Positions 1 to 7,535 of a DNA stretch of 64,000 bases are shown here, in pieces. Within the stretch, counting starts at the first letter, position 1; every line of letters starts with the position of its first letter. This stretch comes from Flavobacteriales bacterium (GTDB lineage Bacteria; Bacteroidota; Bacteroidia; Flavobacteriales_D; Sanyastnellaceae). The stretch is from assembly GCA_019694805.1 (NCBI GenBank), contig JAIBBG010000004.1, positions 81,803 to 145,802 on the forward strand, read 5' to 3'. The notes beneath the pieces were generated by a model, which was not told where the DNA came from, ran no database searches, and saw only the letters and a list, made by a program, of their open reading frames with translations. A program made the position numbers and the translations under genes.

Positions 1-1310
1 GAATGAAGTGCATCACTATCTAAACCAAATCCCATCAAAACTGTTTTTACCTGAAGTTCCTTTTCGAAAAGCGCAACGATTGGAATCGAACCACCGCCAC
101 GAGTAGGAATCGGTTTCTTGCCATATGTCTTCAGCATAGCTTCACTCGCTGCAAGATAAGCTTTGGAATCTGTAGGAGTTACCACGGGTTCACCTCCATG
201 ATGAGGTCGCACCTCTACTTTCACGCCTTTAGGAGCGATGGATTCGAAATGCTTCTTAAACAATTCCGTGATTTTATCACTGCTTTGATGTGGAACCAAT
301 CGCATGGAAATTTTTGCAAATGCTTTGGATGGCAACACTGTTTTCGATCCTTCGCCGATATATCCACCCCAAATACCATTGCAATCGAGCGTAGGTCGAA
401 TACCTGTTCTTTCAATAGTAGTATATCCAGTTTCACCCCAAACATCATTGATGTCAAGATCCCTTTTATAAGCTTCGATATCGAATGGTGCTTTGTTCAA
501 TTCCGCACGCTCTGCTTCATTCAATTCTTGAACAGCGTCATAAAAACCTGGGATGGTGATGTGATTGTTTTCATCATGCATGGAAGCAATCATCTTAGCC
601 AAAATGTTGATTGGATTGCAAACCGCTCCACCGTAAACACCACTATGTAGGTCGCGATTTGGTCCAGTTACTTCTACTTCTACATAACTCAGACCACGAA
701 GTCCACAATCGATGGATGGTGTATCATTGGCAATGATTGAAGTATCGCTAATCAGAATGACGTCACATTTTAGGCGGTCGCGATTTGCTTTAACGAAAGG
801 TCCGAGGTTGCTACTTCCGCACTCTTCTTCACCTTCAATCATGAATTTAATATTGCAAGGAAGAGAATCGGTCTTCATCATGGCTTCAAACGCCTTGACA
901 TGCGAAAACATTTGTCCCTTGTCGTCACAAGACCCGCGTGCGAAAATGGCGCCGTCGGGATGAATATCTGTTTTACGGATAGTCGGTTCAAAAGGAGGCG
1001 TGTGCCACAATTCCAGTGGATCTGCGGGTTGCACATCGTAGTGACCATAGACCAAAACGGTTGGCTTTGAAGGATCAAATATTTTATCGCCGTACACAAT
1101 GGGGTGACCGTTTGTCTGGCATACCTCAACGTGATCCGCACCTGCTCTACGGAGATGATCGGCCACAGATTCTGCACATTTTGCAACATCATCTTTGAAT
1201 TTAAGGTCGGCGCTTACACTTGGTATTCGCAGCAGTTCAAAGAGTTCGTCGAGGAATCGTTGTTTGTTATCGTTGATGTATTGAATTGCCTTTTCCATAA
1301 AATGAGTCAT
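1..1310 (-). CDS. M20-family dipeptidase (3' end cut by window edge)
   Basis: Cytosolic zinc dipeptidase of peptidase family M20 (non-specific dipeptidase / carnosinase-like group). About 436 residues are visible and the C-terminus runs off the left edge. Reading the minus strand gives MTHFMEKAIQYINDNKQRFL at the N-terminus, the metal motif YGHYDVQP near residues 89-96 (His90, Asp92), the DDKGQ motif, the catalytic pair in EGEEECGS, and the dimerisation/active-site stretch DLHSGVYGG. The last visible residues, GFGLDSDALHS, are a conserved block near the end of this family, so only a few tens of residues should be missing. The start chosen is ATG at 1310; an in-frame ATG at 1298 is an alternative, and neither has a good Shine-Dalgarno, which is usual in Bacteroidota. 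It is divergent from the proline dehydrogenase gene. Family call is firm; substrate is not known. Confidence 0.9.
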   Translation of the reverse strand, partial: MTHFMEKAIQYINDNKQRFLDELFELLRIPSVSADLKFKDDVAKCAESVADHLRRAGADHVEVCQTNGHPIVYGDKIFDPSKPTVLVYGHYDVQPADPLELWHTPPFEPTIRKTDIHPDGAIFARGSCDDKGQMFSHVKAFEAMMKTDSLPCNIKFMIEGEEECGSSNLGPFVKANRDRLKCDVILISDTSIIANDTPSIDCGLRGLSYVEVEVTGPNRDLHSGVYGGAVCNPINILAKMIASMHDENNHITIPGFYDAVQELNEAERAELNKAPFDIEAYKRDLDINDVWGETGYTTIERTGIRPTLDCNGIWGGYIGEGSKTVLPSKAFAKISMRLVPHQSSDKITELFKKHFESIAPKGVKVEVRPHHGGEPVVTPTDSKAYLAASEAMLKTYGKKPIPTRGGGSIPIVALFEKELQVKTVLMGFGLDSDALH

Positions 1311-1435
1311 TAATTGGGTCGCGAAGATATTCTCCGGCAGGTATAAACATCTATTTTATATGATTGAAATACATGAGTGGAATCAGGAAAATGAATTTTT
1401 GGATATCACCGAACCTTCGCCAAATTCGCGGCCTG

Positions 1436-2614
1436 ATGGAACCACAACCAGGCATTTCATTTGAGAACACCGAAATCGCTTTCGGTTACAAGAGCAATTC
1501 AGAGTTGCGTAAATCCTATTATTTGTTCAGATTGATTGGAAATCCGGGCTTTGTAAGCTTCGGCAAGTTTGCCACCAACCTGGCGATCAAATTGCATATT
1601 CCCATTGGATGGGCAATCAAAGGGAATATTTTCAAGCAATTCTGTGGAGGCGAGAACATTCCTGAATGTGCCAGAGCCACAAAAATTCTGGACCAATTTC
1701 ACATTGGTACCATACTGGACTATTCGGTTGAAGGCAAAGAAAGCGAGACAGATTTTGATCACACCCGAGACGAAACCCTTCAGACACTAAAGACAGCAAA
1801 GGGTAACCCACACATTCCATTTTCTGTATTTAAAGTTACAGGACTGGCTCGTTTCGAACTATTAGAAAAAGTAAATGCCAGGGAGAAGCTTACCGACGCT
1901 GAAGCAGCAGAGTGGCAGAGAGTAAGAGGTCGAGTGGATGACATCTGTGCACTTGCCCATGAAACAGGCACCCCACTCTTCATTGATGCTGAAGACAGCT
2001 GGATTCAGGATGCCATTGATCACCTCACCGATGAGATGATGGAAAAATACAATCGTGAGAAAGCGATCGTTTACAATACTGTGCAGATGTATCGCCATGA
2101 CCGGCTCGAATTTGTAAAAGCATCACACCGCAAAGCGTTGGAAAAAGGATTTTTCCTTGGATTAAAGATTGTTCGTGGTGCTTACATGGAAAAAGAACGT
2201 GCAAGAGCCCAAGCCATGAACTACCCTGATCCCATTCAACCGGATAAAGCCAGTTGTGATAAAGACTTTGATGCTGCGGTGGATTATTGTGTGGATCACT
2301 TCGACCGCATTTCAATCTGTGCAGGCACCCACAATGAGAACAGCAGTATGCGTCTTGCCAAGATGATGGACGATAGAAAAATTGCCCGCAATGACAAGCG
2401 CATCTATTTTGCACAACTCTTTGGGATGAGTGATCACATCAGTTTCAATCTGGCCAATGCCGGGTATAATGTGGCCAAATACGTACCATATGGTCCTATC
2501 AAGGAAGTTGTTCCATATCTCATTCGCAGGGCACAGGAAAACACTTCTGTAAAAGGCCAGACAGGTCGCGAATTAAGCCTTATCCTGAAGGAGATGAAGC
2601 GCAGAGGGAAATAA
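1436..2614 (+). CDS. Proline dehydrogenase (monofunctional PRODH)
   Basis: FAD-dependent proline dehydrogenase, which oxidises proline to pyrroline-5-carboxylate, the first step of proline catabolism. The protein has the FKQFCGGE block, the LDYSVEGKE signature, the strand motif LFIDAEDSWIQ, the KIVRGAYMEKER segment and a C-terminal YLIRRAQENTSVKGQ containing the substrate-binding arginines of the PutA/PRODH barrel. About 392 aa matches monofunctional Bacteroidota enzymes; there is no P5C dehydrogenase domain. The start is uncertain: in-frame starts exist at 1364 (TTG), 1373, 1391 and 1436 (ATG). Position 1436 (MEPQPGISFENTEIAF) was chosen because homologues begin just before the FNNTEIAF-like block; 1391 would add 15 residues. 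Its stop codon abuts the stop of the convergent TauE/SafE gene with no base between them. Confidence 0.92.
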   Translation: MEPQPGISFENTEIAFGYKSNSELRKSYYLFRLIGNPGFVSFGKFATNLAIKLHIPIGWAIKGNIFKQFCGGENIPECARATKILDQFHIGTILDYSVEGKESETDFDHTRDETLQTLKTAKGNPHIPFSVFKVTGLARFELLEKVNAREKLTDAEAAEWQRVRGRVDDICALAHETGTPLFIDAEDSWIQDAIDHLTDEMMEKYNREKAIVYNTVQMYRHDRLEFVKASHRKALEKGFFLGLKIVRGAYMEKERARAQAMNYPDPIQPDKASCDKDFDAAVDYCVDHFDRISICAGTHNENSSMRLAKMMDDRKIARNDKRIYFAQLFGMSDHISFNLANAGYNVAKYVPYGPIKEVVPYLIRRAQENTSVKGQTGRELSLILKEMKRRGK

Positions 2615-3007
2615 TCAACTGAATATTTTAGCCCCGCTTTTCCAAAGCATTTGACCTGCTATATAGAGTAGCAACAGTCCAAAAATGAACTTGACTTTGT
2701 GCTCTGGAAGTTTAAGCGCATACTTAGACCCAAAATAGCTCCCTACCACAAAGCCAGCTGCAATAATAAATGCGTAGTTAAACTGTATGTGTCCCGCCTT
2801 ATAGTAGTTCATCACGCCGAGGACACCAACCGGCAACATCAGCACTGCCAGTGAGATACCTTGCCCCTGCATTTGAGTCATCCCCAATAGATAAACCATA
2901 GCGGGAACAATGATGATACCGCCACCAACACCAACAAAACCGCTCAGTGCACCGGCAAGTAACCCTACCAGCAAAAGCAGCAACAATTGAGCTATAGAAA
3001 GTTCCAT
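2615..3007 (-). CDS. Half-length TauE/SafE (DUF81) membrane permease
   Basis: Small integral membrane protein of about 130 aa with roughly four transmembrane helices. The first helix and glycine-rich turn, GFVGVGGGIIIVPAMVYLLG, is the hallmark of the TauE/SafE sulfite/anion exporter family. Full-length members have two such halves (about 250 aa); this one has a single half, so it would have to dimerise to form a transporter. The start is ATG at 3007 (MELSIAQLL); an ATG at 3013 and a longer frame to 3061 exist, but the upstream extension is not membrane-like. Substrate is unknown. Convergent with proline dehydrogenase, sharing no terminator space. Confidence 0.8.
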   Translation of the reverse strand: MELSIAQLLLLLLVGLLAGALSGFVGVGGGIIIVPAMVYLLGMTQMQGQGISLAVLMLPVGVLGVMNYYKAGHIQFNYAFIIAAGFVVGSYFGSKYALKLPEHKVKFIFGLLLLYIAGQMLWKSGAKIFS

Positions 3008-3147
3008 TTTCATAAGAATTGTGTTCACGAAGGTAGAATTTTCAGGAGAAACAGCCCACACTTCTGAAAATATTCAACACTGTACGCTTTATCACCTTGC
3101 CTTTTAATTCATCCTATTACATTTACGGCCATAATAAAAAAGAGCAT

Positions 3148-3522
3148 ATGAACTTCCCAGCAGAATTAAAGTACACCAAAGACCACGAATGGGTTAGCAT
3201 TAACGGTGACATCGCAACCATCGGTATCACAGAATTCGCACAGAGCGAACTCGGAGACATTGTGTTTGTAGAAATCGAAACGCAAGGACAAACATTGGGT
3301 GCACATGAGATTTTCGGCACCGTTGAAGCCGTAAAAACTGTTAGCGATCTTTTCATGCCTATCGCTGGAGAAGTTATTGAGGTAAATGCTGGTCTTGCTG
3401 ATGATCCGGCTTCGGTGAACACCGATCCTTATGGTGCTGGTTGGATGATTAAAGTAAAAATTACTCCCGGTGCCGATATGAGTCAATTGCTGGATGCTGC
3501 AGCATACCAGTCTTTGCTGTAA
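3148..3522 (+). CDS. gcvH: Glycine cleavage system H protein
   Basis: Lipoyl carrier of the glycine cleavage complex: it shuttles the aminomethyl group from the P protein to the T protein and electrons to the L protein. The 124-residue length is typical. The N-terminus MNFPAELKYTKDHEWVS is canonical, and the lipoylated lysine is Lys63 in GTVEAVKTVSDLFMP. The reading frame extends upstream to 3097, but family alignment places the start at ATG 3148. The octanoyl transferase that could modify it (lipB) is also in this window at 45 kb. The VanZ-like gene follows 44 bases later. Confidence 0.97.
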   Translation: MNFPAELKYTKDHEWVSINGDIATIGITEFAQSELGDIVFVEIETQGQTLGAHEIFGTVEAVKTVSDLFMPIAGEVIEVNAGLADDPASVNTDPYGAGWMIKVKITPGADMSQLLDAAAYQSLL

Positions 3523-3566
3523 CAAAAACCGCATTAAATATTGATATCCTCTTGAAAAAAGGATTC

Positions 3567-3977
3567 ATGATGATATGGGCAATAGCCGCTCCAATTCTTT
3601 GGGCGGCTATTGTTTTTTTACTTCACGTAGTAAAAATCCCACAAGAACAATCCTCACGCTGGAACGTTCCACACGCCGATAAAGTGGTGCACTTCACCAT
3701 GTTCGGCATACTCTCATTTTTATGCTGGCGATCCTGGATGTTTTTGAAAGAAAAAAGGAATCACCTACAATGGATGGTGGTCTTCATCATCTCGGTTTCT
3801 TATGGGGCTTTGCTGGAGTGGATTCAATCAGTATCGGGTACAGAACGTGATAGTGATTTCTTCGATTGGCTGGCTGATTTATCTGGCACTGCAATTGGCC
3901 TTTGGCTTGCATCCACCCAATTATTATCAATCCTCTTCGGTCATCAATTTCGGGAAACGTCGAAGGATTTTCGATAG
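3567..3977 (+). CDS. VanZ-like membrane protein
   Basis: Small membrane protein of about 136 aa with four predicted transmembrane segments. The pattern is that of the VanZ family: an acidic/His loop PHADKVVHFTMFGILSF after the first helix, then the E-x2-Q element in LEWIQSV and the D-W-L-A-D-x-S-G-T-x-x-G helix near the C-terminus. The family is named for a teicoplanin-resistance accessory protein, but most members have no known role, so no resistance function is inferred. The ATG at 3567 has an AAAGG-like purine stretch upstream; a TTG at 3552 would add five residues (MKKGF). The last 51 bases overlap the 3' end of the convergent NadR-like gene. Confidence 0.8.
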   Translation: MMIWAIAAPILWAAIVFLLHVVKIPQEQSSRWNVPHADKVVHFTMFGILSFLCWRSWMFLKEKRNHLQWMVVFIISVSYGALLEWIQSVSGTERDSDFFDWLADLSGTAIGLWLASTQLLSILFGHQFRETSKDFR

Positions 3978-4469
3978 GATATTTTTCATTCGCTCTTCTC
4001 CGGTACCACGCACCACCTCTACGGTGCGTCCATCTTTGGTCAACTCTTGATAATAGATATCATACAACCGTTCTCTGTCATCCGGATTCTCTCGCAGCGG
4101 GTCTTCAACCCAGGGTAAATCCGGCAAACACAATAGATAGAGATCGAAATCGTAAGTATGCTTCATTTCGATGATTTCCTGGTTGTGATCGCCGTACTTT
4201 TCATTCCACCATATGTCGAGCACATAAAAATCAGTGTCGACAATCAGAGCATCGATGTCCGATTTGAAAGCTTTGGTGAGATATGCACTGGTCTTGCGGG
4301 CGATATTCAAAATATCATCCTTGTCATATTCATAAGCTGAACCCTTTTCACCAAGATATTGTCGAGCATATTCTGTCACCACCCGTGAATCGAACAGCTG
4401 TTCTCCGAGCCATTTAGCCAGGGTTGACTTGCCACAACACTCGGGTCCTGTAATTGCAATTCTTACCAC
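3927..4469 (-). CDS. NadR-type ribosylnicotinamide kinase / P-loop ATPase
   Basis: 180-residue P-loop protein resembling the kinase half of NadR, which phosphorylates nicotinamide riboside to NMN. The Walker A is GPECCGKST (residues 8-16), followed by VVTEYARQYL (a NadR-like substrate-binding segment), the DTDFYVLDIW Walker B-like strand, and the lid R-E-N-P-D-D-R-E-R. It lacks the N-terminal nucleotidyltransferase domain of full NadR, so only the kinase step is expected. It lies directly downstream of pnuC with a 7-base overlap, which strongly supports nicotinamide riboside/NMN salvage as the shared job. Its 3' end overlaps the convergent VanZ-like gene by 51 bases. Confidence 0.88.
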   Translation of the reverse strand: MVRIAITGPECCGKSTLAKWLGEQLFDSRVVTEYARQYLGEKGSAYEYDKDDILNIARKTSAYLTKAFKSDIDALIVDTDFYVLDIWWNEKYGDHNQEIIEMKHTYDFDLYLLCLPDLPWVEDPLRENPDDRERLYDIYYQELTKDGRTVEVVRGTGEERMKNILSKILRRFPKLMTEED

Positions 4470-5005
4470 GCGTAAAACATTTTAAGTGCAAAATAACCAT
4501 CTATAGACATCAACAGATACAGCATAAACATAGCGGCGCCGATAAAAAGTCTGCGCCGAACATAGATGATGACTGACAGAGAGTTGATCATGATAAAGTA
4601 TAACCAGTTTTCATGCACGTAGTTCACCATGAGCCAGGTTCCAGTAATGCCGAAAGTGGTTACTACGCTATCTGCAAAAGGTAGTTTCGCATCGGTCCGC
4701 TTTTTTAAGATATAACCCGCGACCATGGCGATAAGGATTGAAGAAAACAAATAAGGAAGATGTTGTTGAACGGACCAATGCACAATAATCCATTCTCCGC
4801 TACCGGCAAACCATCCATAAATCGCAAAACCGATATAAAAAAGTTGCAGGACAGGCTCTGCGTAAAGTTTATTCCTGAAACACAGAATCGCAAGCAAAAG
4901 CGGTCCAAGGACACCGAAGAAATAACACCAAATGCTTCCATTGAGGTACAAAATCGTGTACAACAAGTTGAAGGCAACAGCTAATATTTCAAGAAGACGA
5001 TTCAT
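4463..5005 (-). CDS. pnuC: PnuC-family nicotinamide riboside transporter
   Basis: 180-residue integral membrane protein with about seven hydrophobic segments, the size and pattern of PnuC facilitators that take up nicotinamide riboside. Visible landmarks are YLNGSIWCYFFGVLG in the first helices, LQLFYIGFAIYGW in the middle and the NSLSVIIYVRRRLF segment near the end. Uptake by PnuC is coupled to phosphorylation by a NadR-type kinase, and just such a gene overlaps this one by 7 bases on the same strand, so the pair forms an NAD salvage operon. The gene starts only 18 bases beyond the tig terminator hairpin. Confidence 0.92.
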   Translation of the reverse strand: MNRLLEILAVAFNLLYTILYLNGSIWCYFFGVLGPLLLAILCFRNKLYAEPVLQLFYIGFAIYGWFAGSGEWIIVHWSVQQHLPYLFSSILIAMVAGYILKKRTDAKLPFADSVVTTFGITGTWLMVNYVHENWLYFIMINSLSVIIYVRRRLFIGAAMFMLYLLMSIDGYFALKMFYAW

Positions 5006-5013
5006 TTCATCTG

Positions 5014-5046
5014 GACAAAAATAAAGGCCTCAATCATGAGGCCTTT
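5014..5046 (-). terminator. Rho-independent terminator of tig
   Basis: A perfect 10-bp inverted repeat (5023-5032 with 5037-5046, AAAGGCCTCA/TGAGGCCTTT) with a 4-base loop. On the minus strand it is followed by a T-rich run (TTTATTTTTG). It sits 19 bases beyond the tig stop codon and just before the pnuC start, separating the two transcripts. Confidence 0.8.
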
Positions 5047-5064
5047 ACTATATCAAAACTGAAA

Positions 5065-6417
5065 TTATTGATGTTGCACTTTATGTACGAATTCCTCATA
5101 AGGCAATTCGGTCACATTCAAAGAACAATTCTGTTTCACCAAATCAACGATTTTTTCTTCATAAAGAAAATCATAAACGTTTTTAGCTTCTTCCTTATTG
5201 GCAAGAGATTTTTTGGCGAACTCGGTCAGCATTTCGTCCTCCATAGGCAAACCATATTGCGCATAACGTGATGCCAAGATCTGTTTCACGTGATTGAGGG
5301 CGTCGTCAGGAGAAACACGAATTTCATATTGACGAATAATTTTGCCTTCAATCAATTCCCAGCGCAACTGTGCTGCATAATAAGGATAGTCGTGCTCAAC
5401 CATTTCAGGCGTTACTGGCTTTTCATTGGTGAGTGCGATGTATTTCTTCAGGAATGAATCCGGCAATTGGGGATCAATCATTTCTGTATATTTCCTCGCA
5501 AACTCGCGTTTGAAGAGATAGTCTGAATCGCGCGAAAACATTTTTTCCAAATCAGCTTTAACGCGTTCGCGTAGTTCAGACTCGCTTTTGATTTCATCAG
5601 GGCCAAACAATTTATCAAACAACTCCTGATTCACTTCATGTGGATCGATGCGTTTCAATTCGACAACTGTTAGTCTGAATTGGCTTTCCAAATGATGAAC
5701 CGCATCATGAGAGATATTCAGCATCTGTGCGAGGTCCTCATGATTGGTTGATAGCATGTGTGGATCCACCGTGATCTGATCTTCCTTTTTCAACCCGATG
5801 AGTTTGTTCTTCGTAGTTTCATCCTTGATAAACTCAACGCTCACCGTGCTTTGGTGCTGAATCCCGCCAACTTTCACATCTCCGTTGGTATCGAGTTCTT
5901 CAAACTTAGCGATGATCATATCTTCACCAGCGCTCATTTCTGGCTCGCTCATTTTGCCGTAACGACGCGCGAGATCCTTCACTTGTCTATCGATGAGTGT
6001 ATCATCAACTTTCACTTTGAAATAATCAAATGTGAGGGCATTGTTCAGATCAATATTGATTTGTGGTGCAAGTCCGAGGTGGTATCGAAATTTAAAATCA
6101 CCAGGATTATCCCAATTGCCCACTTCATCATTTTCACCCGTTGGAATTGGGCTACCCAAAATTTCGATTTTGTTTTCTGAAATGTATTTGTAAAGATTAT
6201 CCTGAATAACCTGATTGATTTCTTCCGCCAGGATACTCTTACCGAAACGCTGCTTCACCAAACTTGCTGGTACGTGACCTGGACGAAATCCGGGAATTTG
6301 AGCTGACTTTCTGTATTTTTTGATGGCGTTTTCAACCCTTTCGGAATAATCCGCTGGAGCAATGCTGATGCTCAATTCAGCATTCAGTGCATCCAGATCG
6401 TTGCGTTCAATATTCAT
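5065..6417 (-). CDS. tig: Trigger factor
   Basis: Ribosome-associated chaperone that binds nascent chains at the exit tunnel. The 450-residue length is in the family range. The N-terminal ribosome-binding signature is seen as GFRPGHVP (residues 43-50), preceded by the typical DYSERVENAIKKYRKSAQIP helix. The middle (PPIase-like) domain is divergent from the E. coli FKBP fold, as usual in Bacteroidota, and the C-terminal part is long-helical and charged. Start is ATG at 6417. tRNA-Leu lies upstream on the same strand, with hairpins between them. A clear terminator follows the gene. Confidence 0.96.
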   Translation of the reverse strand: MNIERNDLDALNAELSISIAPADYSERVENAIKKYRKSAQIPGFRPGHVPASLVKQRFGKSILAEEINQVIQDNLYKYISENKIEILGSPIPTGENDEVGNWDNPGDFKFRYHLGLAPQINIDLNNALTFDYFKVKVDDTLIDRQVKDLARRYGKMSEPEMSAGEDMIIAKFEELDTNGDVKVGGIQHQSTVSVEFIKDETTKNKLIGLKKEDQITVDPHMLSTNHEDLAQMLNISHDAVHHLESQFRLTVVELKRIDPHEVNQELFDKLFGPDEIKSESELRERVKADLEKMFSRDSDYLFKREFARKYTEMIDPQLPDSFLKKYIALTNEKPVTPEMVEHDYPYYAAQLRWELIEGKIIRQYEIRVSPDDALNHVKQILASRYAQYGLPMEDEMLTEFAKKSLANKEEAKNVYDFLYEEKIVDLVKQNCSLNVTELPYEEFVHKVQHQ

Positions 6418-6432
6418 GTTTTAAGAATAAAA

Positions 6433-6466
6433 AATCGCCCGGTTTTCGATTCTGAAAAATCAGAAT
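6433..6466 (-). terminator. Hairpins between tRNA-Leu and tig
   Basis: Two mutually exclusive stem-loops on the minus strand: ATTCTGA/TCAGAAT (6449-6455 with 6460-6466) and AATCG/CGATT (6433-6437 with 6447-6451). The second is followed on the minus strand by a T-rich run, so it may terminate the tRNA transcript before tig. The stems are short, so this is a modest call. Confidence 0.4.
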
Positions 6467-6491
6467 GTTTCCCCGAACGATGACAGATTAG

Positions 6492-6573
6492 TGCGGGCGG
6501 AGGGACTCGAACCCCCATGCCTCGCGGCGCCAGATCCTAAGTCTGGTATGTCTACCAATTTCACCACGCCCGC
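6492..6573 (-). tRNA. tRNA-Leu (anticodon UAG)
   Basis: 82-base class II tRNA read on the minus strand. The acceptor arms GCGGGCG and CGCCCGC pair perfectly. The anticodon stem is CCAGA/TCTGG with loop CTTAGGA, giving anticodon TAG (UAG), which decodes CUN leucine. There is a variable arm and the T-loop GGTTCGAGTCC. The 3' CCA is not encoded (discriminator A followed by C, T). An exact TAnnTTTG -7 box lies just upstream at 6596-6603. Confidence 0.96.
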
Positions 6574-6595
6574 ATCCCTTTTCAGAAAGGGGGCG

Positions 6596-6603
6596 CAAAT
6601 ATA
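6596..6603 (-). promoter_or_regulatory. -7 promoter box for tRNA-Leu
   Basis: TATATTTG on the minus strand, an exact match to the Bacteroidota sigma-ABfr -7 element TAnnTTTG, placed 22 bases before the mature tRNA 5' end. No convincing -33 TTG at the usual spacing was seen. Confidence 0.5.
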
Positions 6604-6731
6604 ATACGAAGAACCGGGAGAAGCATCGAAATTCCCTGATTTTCACATAACATAAATTTTCCTGCGGATTTACTACTTTGCAGCCGATCAAATGAAATGG
6701 ATATATGTGCCTGCGGTACTTGTTGTGTAGG

Positions 6732-7535
6732 ATGATTGTTGGCTTCTTGGCTGTTTTGGCGACGAAGCCCGGCTTGGCTCAAAATGCGCCAGGTGCCCGC
6801 GCTTCTGGAATGGGAGGCGCGTATCTGGTGATGCATGACGTCTGGAGTGCCGTGCACAATCAAGCCGGTATTGTATACAGTGAATCTCCACAGGCTGGGG
6901 TATTTTATGAAAATCGCTTCGGAATGAAAGAACTGAGTGATAAGGGAATCGTAGCTTCCGTACCATTCAGAAAAAGTGCATTTGCGATTTCATACAGGTC
7001 TTTCGGATATTCCGGATACAGTCTTTCGCGCGCCGGTCTGGCCTATGCCATGAAGCTCAGTGATAAGTTTTCCGCGGGCATTCAGTTGAATTACCTTTCC
7101 ACAAGACTCGGAGAAAATTATGGAACAAACTCGGGGTTGAGCGCTGAAGCCGGGTTTCTCTACAAAATGAATGAGAAGATTTCATTGGCTGCTCATCTTT
7201 ACAATCCGAACAGAACAAAACTGAGCGATTACAATGACGAAAGAATTCCTTCCAAAATGAGGTTTGGTGCCGGATATCGGTTCTCCGAAAAAGTAATCCT
7301 TACGGGCGAAGTACAAAAACCTTCAGACAGCAAAGCGACGGTGAGGGCGGGTATCGAATATGTACCCGTTAAAAATCTTTCATTGCGCGCCGGATTTGCA
7401 TCAGACCCATCGCAGTACGCTTTTGGATTCGGATACAGAATCAATGCATTTCAGATTGATGCTGCGACAGGATACCATCTTGTACTCGGGTTCACTCCTC
7501 AAATTTCACTCACCTTTCTGGGTAAAGATGTATGA
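6732..7535 (+). CDS. PorV/PorQ-superfamily-like outer-membrane beta-barrel protein
   Basis: About 267 residues: a signal peptide ending near GLAQ, then the motif ARASGMGGAYLVMHDVWSA, which recalls the N-terminus of the UPF0164/PorV/PorQ/FadL-like barrels (A-R-x-x-G-M-G-G-A). The rest is alternating amphipathic strands rich in Gly and aromatics, ending in PQISLTFLGKDV. It should be an outer-membrane barrel. Whether it belongs to the type IX secretion machinery cannot be decided from sequence. ATG at 6732 was chosen because it gives a clean signal peptide; ATG 6705 adds nine residues. Its stop codon overlaps the ATG of the following HHH protein gene (ATGA), so the two are translationally coupled. 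Confidence 0.6.
   Translation: MIVGFLAVLATKPGLAQNAPGARASGMGGAYLVMHDVWSAVHNQAGIVYSESPQAGVFYENRFGMKELSDKGIVASVPFRKSAFAISYRSFGYSGYSLSRAGLAYAMKLSDKFSAGIQLNYLSTRLGENYGTNSGLSAEAGFLYKMNEKISLAAHLYNPNRTKLSDYNDERIPSKMRFGAGYRFSEKVILTGEVQKPSDSKATVRAGIEYVPVKNLSLRAGFASDPSQYAFGFGYRINAFQIDAATGYHLVLGFTPQISLTFLGKDV

Noticed and set aside
198..650. 150-codon plus-strand open frame at the left edge
   Set aside because: It is antisense to the M20 dipeptidase, whose conserved motifs run through the other strand.
2025..2414. 129-codon minus-strand open frame
   Set aside because: Antisense to conserved motifs of proline dehydrogenase, with no domain of its own.
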